Assembly: GCA_946622415.1 (NCBI GenBank)
Contig: CAMOPX010000004.1
Coordinates: forward strand, 1-64,000
Origin: an uncultured bacterium
GTDB lineage: Bacteria; Cyanobacteriota; Vampirovibrionia; Gastranaerophilales; Gastranaerophilaceae
Direction: 5' to 3'
Length of the DNA: 64,000 nt
Shown here: piece by piece, positions 63,014 through 64,000 of the stretch
Layout of the letters: the number at the start of each line of letters is the position of its first letter
Position numbering within the stretch: position 1 is the first letter of the stretch
Translations under genes and position numbers: made by a program
Notes under the pieces: generated by a model
Database searches by the model: none
Told to the model about the DNA's origin: nothing
The model's input: only the letters and a program-made list of their open reading frames with translations

Positions 63014-63703
63014 ATGAATTTTAAAAACAATATAGCATTTATCTTTTTGATTGCGGTTTTTTCAATATTATTGTCAGGTTGCACAAAGCAAACGAATGAA
63101 CAAAGCTATACTATTGATTTTAAGATAAATCCCCCGCATGCAGATTCTATAAAATACAGAATATATGCAAAAGGGAACAAATGGCGATTAGATAATTTTT
63201 TGGATAACTCGGACACCCTTTTAACTTCTGATTTGTACGACGGAAAAGATTATTTTATTATACCAAATGATAACTCCGGGGACTATATCGCTGTAAAGGT
63301 TAAATACAAAAACAAAGAAAGCATTGAAAATAATAATAAGGCTTTGCCGATATTTCGTTGGAGAGAAAAATTAACAAATCAATTATCGCTTTTTGATGGA
63401 GAGCCGCAAAAAAAAGAAACGAAACGCACAAAATACGGAGCAGACTGCCAATTATATGAATATGCACCGTACAAAAATTGCAATCAGAAAAACAATCGCT
63501 GCGCAACCGTAAAAAGATATGTATGCGTAAATGATAGAGATTTAGCTGTTAATATAATATCAGAATCAACATCTGCTGATGGTAAAAATTTCAAGGTTTC
63601 ACTTGATGTTACAAATATTGATTACAGCGACATAGATAATTCCATTTTCAAAAAACCTTCTGTTTATAAGAAAATAACGGAATCAGAATTAAATAATTAT
63701 TAA
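63014..63703 (+). CDS. Putative lipoprotein, unknown function
   Basis: The N-terminus is a lipoprotein signal with lipobox LLSGC (Cys at residue 23). The mature part of about 207 residues is mixed alpha/beta with repeated short blocks of polar residues and four or five Cys in CQLYEYAPYKNCNQKNNRC, which could form disulfides outside the cell. No family was identified. It follows the exonuclease by eight bases, so they may share a message. Confidence 0.7.
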   Translation: MNFKNNIAFIFLIAVFSILLSGCTKQTNEQSYTIDFKINPPHADSIKYRIYAKGNKWRLDNFLDNSDTLLTSDLYDGKDYFIIPNDNSGDYIAVKVKYKNKESIENNNKALPIFRWREKLTNQLSLFDGEPQKKETKRTKYGADCQLYEYAPYKNCNQKNNRCATVKRYVCVNDRDLAVNIISESTSADGKNFKVSLDVTNIDYSDIDNSIFKKPSVYKKITESELNNY

Positions 63704-63813
63704 AAATGTTGGCAAAATTTGTTGTTTTTTGATTTTTATCGGAACTTGTTTATAATATGTTGAAAAACTGAAATATTTAAGATAAAAATGCAATTTTGTG
63801 TTAATCTACCAAT

Positions 63814-64000
63814 ATGGAAAATAAACTCACAAAGAGTCTTGAAACGTATTTACTTGCTGTAGATAAATTATTGGAAACGAAAGAATCAATTATCGTTAAA
63901 GATGTTGCCAATTATCTTAATTTTGGCGGCGCAACAACCGCTGATGCAATCAAAAAATTGAGAGAAAAAGGCTATATTGATTATGAACCCTACGGGAATA
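63814..64000 (+). CDS. DtxR/MntR-like metal-dependent regulator, 5' part
   Basis: The gene runs off the window at codon 62. The visible part, with TYLLAVDKLLETKESIIVKDVANYLNFGGATTADAIKKLREKGYIDYEP, has the winged-helix pattern of DtxR/MntR: an initial YL-x-I helix, then a helix-turn-helix with the GGATTADAIKKL recognition helix. Family members repress metal transport genes when bound to Mn or Fe. The metal-binding dimerization domain lies beyond the window end. ATG 63814 follows AT-rich DNA with a TATAAT box upstream near 63750. Confidence 0.75.
   Translation, partial: MENKLTKSLETYLLAVDKLLETKESIIVKDVANYLNFGGATTADAIKKLREKGYIDYEPYGN

Noticed and set aside
1-64000. CRISPR arrays, tRNA and rRNA genes
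   Set aside because: No regularly spaced repeats with unique spacers, no cloverleaf sequence and no rRNA conserved segments were found in the intergenic regions. The tandem repeat at 16807 has no spacers.

Overview
The window is a stretch of bacterial chromosome that is strongly AT-rich (about one third G+C by eye). Gene content, the tmRNA proteolysis tag (ANNVVKADFAPRAIAA, which starts like cyanobacterial tags), the neighbours of dnaN and the lysA-cdaA pair fit a non-photosynthetic relative of Cyanobacteria, most likely a gut Melainabacteria/Gastranaerophilales lineage. This placement is an inference from recall, not a search result.

Layout. 1-470: hairpin-rich repeats. 471-3350: a membrane glycosyltransferase, rpe and an unrecognised 53-codon gene. 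3518-6490: an unknown protein, then recA followed directly by rfbA. 6491-7002: a 512-bp AT-rich region between divergent recA and dnaN, a candidate replication origin. 7003-16754: dnaN, thrB, a frameshifted TPR gene, mnmG, a large unknown protein, a calpain-like protease, a membrane protein and a PHP-domain protein. 16755-19100: one tmRNA gene embedded in repeats: a 117-bp tandem repeat upstream, structured GC-richer repeats and copies of the tmRNA 3' end downstream, and a GIY-YIG nuclease gene flanked by inverted palindromes. 19101-24277: a split, rearranged glutamate synthase in three genes. 24408-29990: a small unknown protein, radical SAM protein, PerM-type permease, lysA, cdaA and a small HTH regulator.

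29995-33794 (minus) is a type III export-gate block (fliP, fliQ, fliR plus fliO) with an upstream protein carrying two SpoA domains, SctQ-like or a FliM/FliN fusion. 34010-46564 is mostly housekeeping: a secreted GHL10-type glycosidase-like protein, clpB, an M48 protease, engB, a helical-repeat protein, pyrH-frr-cdsA-rnc, fabI and prfB. 46602-47015 holds a decayed gene. 47585-57969 (minus) is a compact surface-glycan operon: NeuB-family synthase, FkbM methyltransferase, ThDP enzyme, KdsB-like cytidylyltransferase, an aldolase fused to a DUF115-like domain, a free DUF115-like protein, two GT2 transferases and an epimerase. 58103-64000: pckA, two small membrane proteins sharing a short motif, an HD hydrolase, a DEDDh exonuclease, a lipoprotein and the start of a DtxR-like regulator.

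The features that stand out most are the repeat biology around the tmRNA (a GIY-YIG-associated palindrome pair that also occurs without the gene, and a repeat family whose stems covary around a constant loop), the atypical 2-keto-sugar-like glycan operon, and the hybrid flagellar/type III export cluster. No rRNA, tRNA or CRISPR array was seen.
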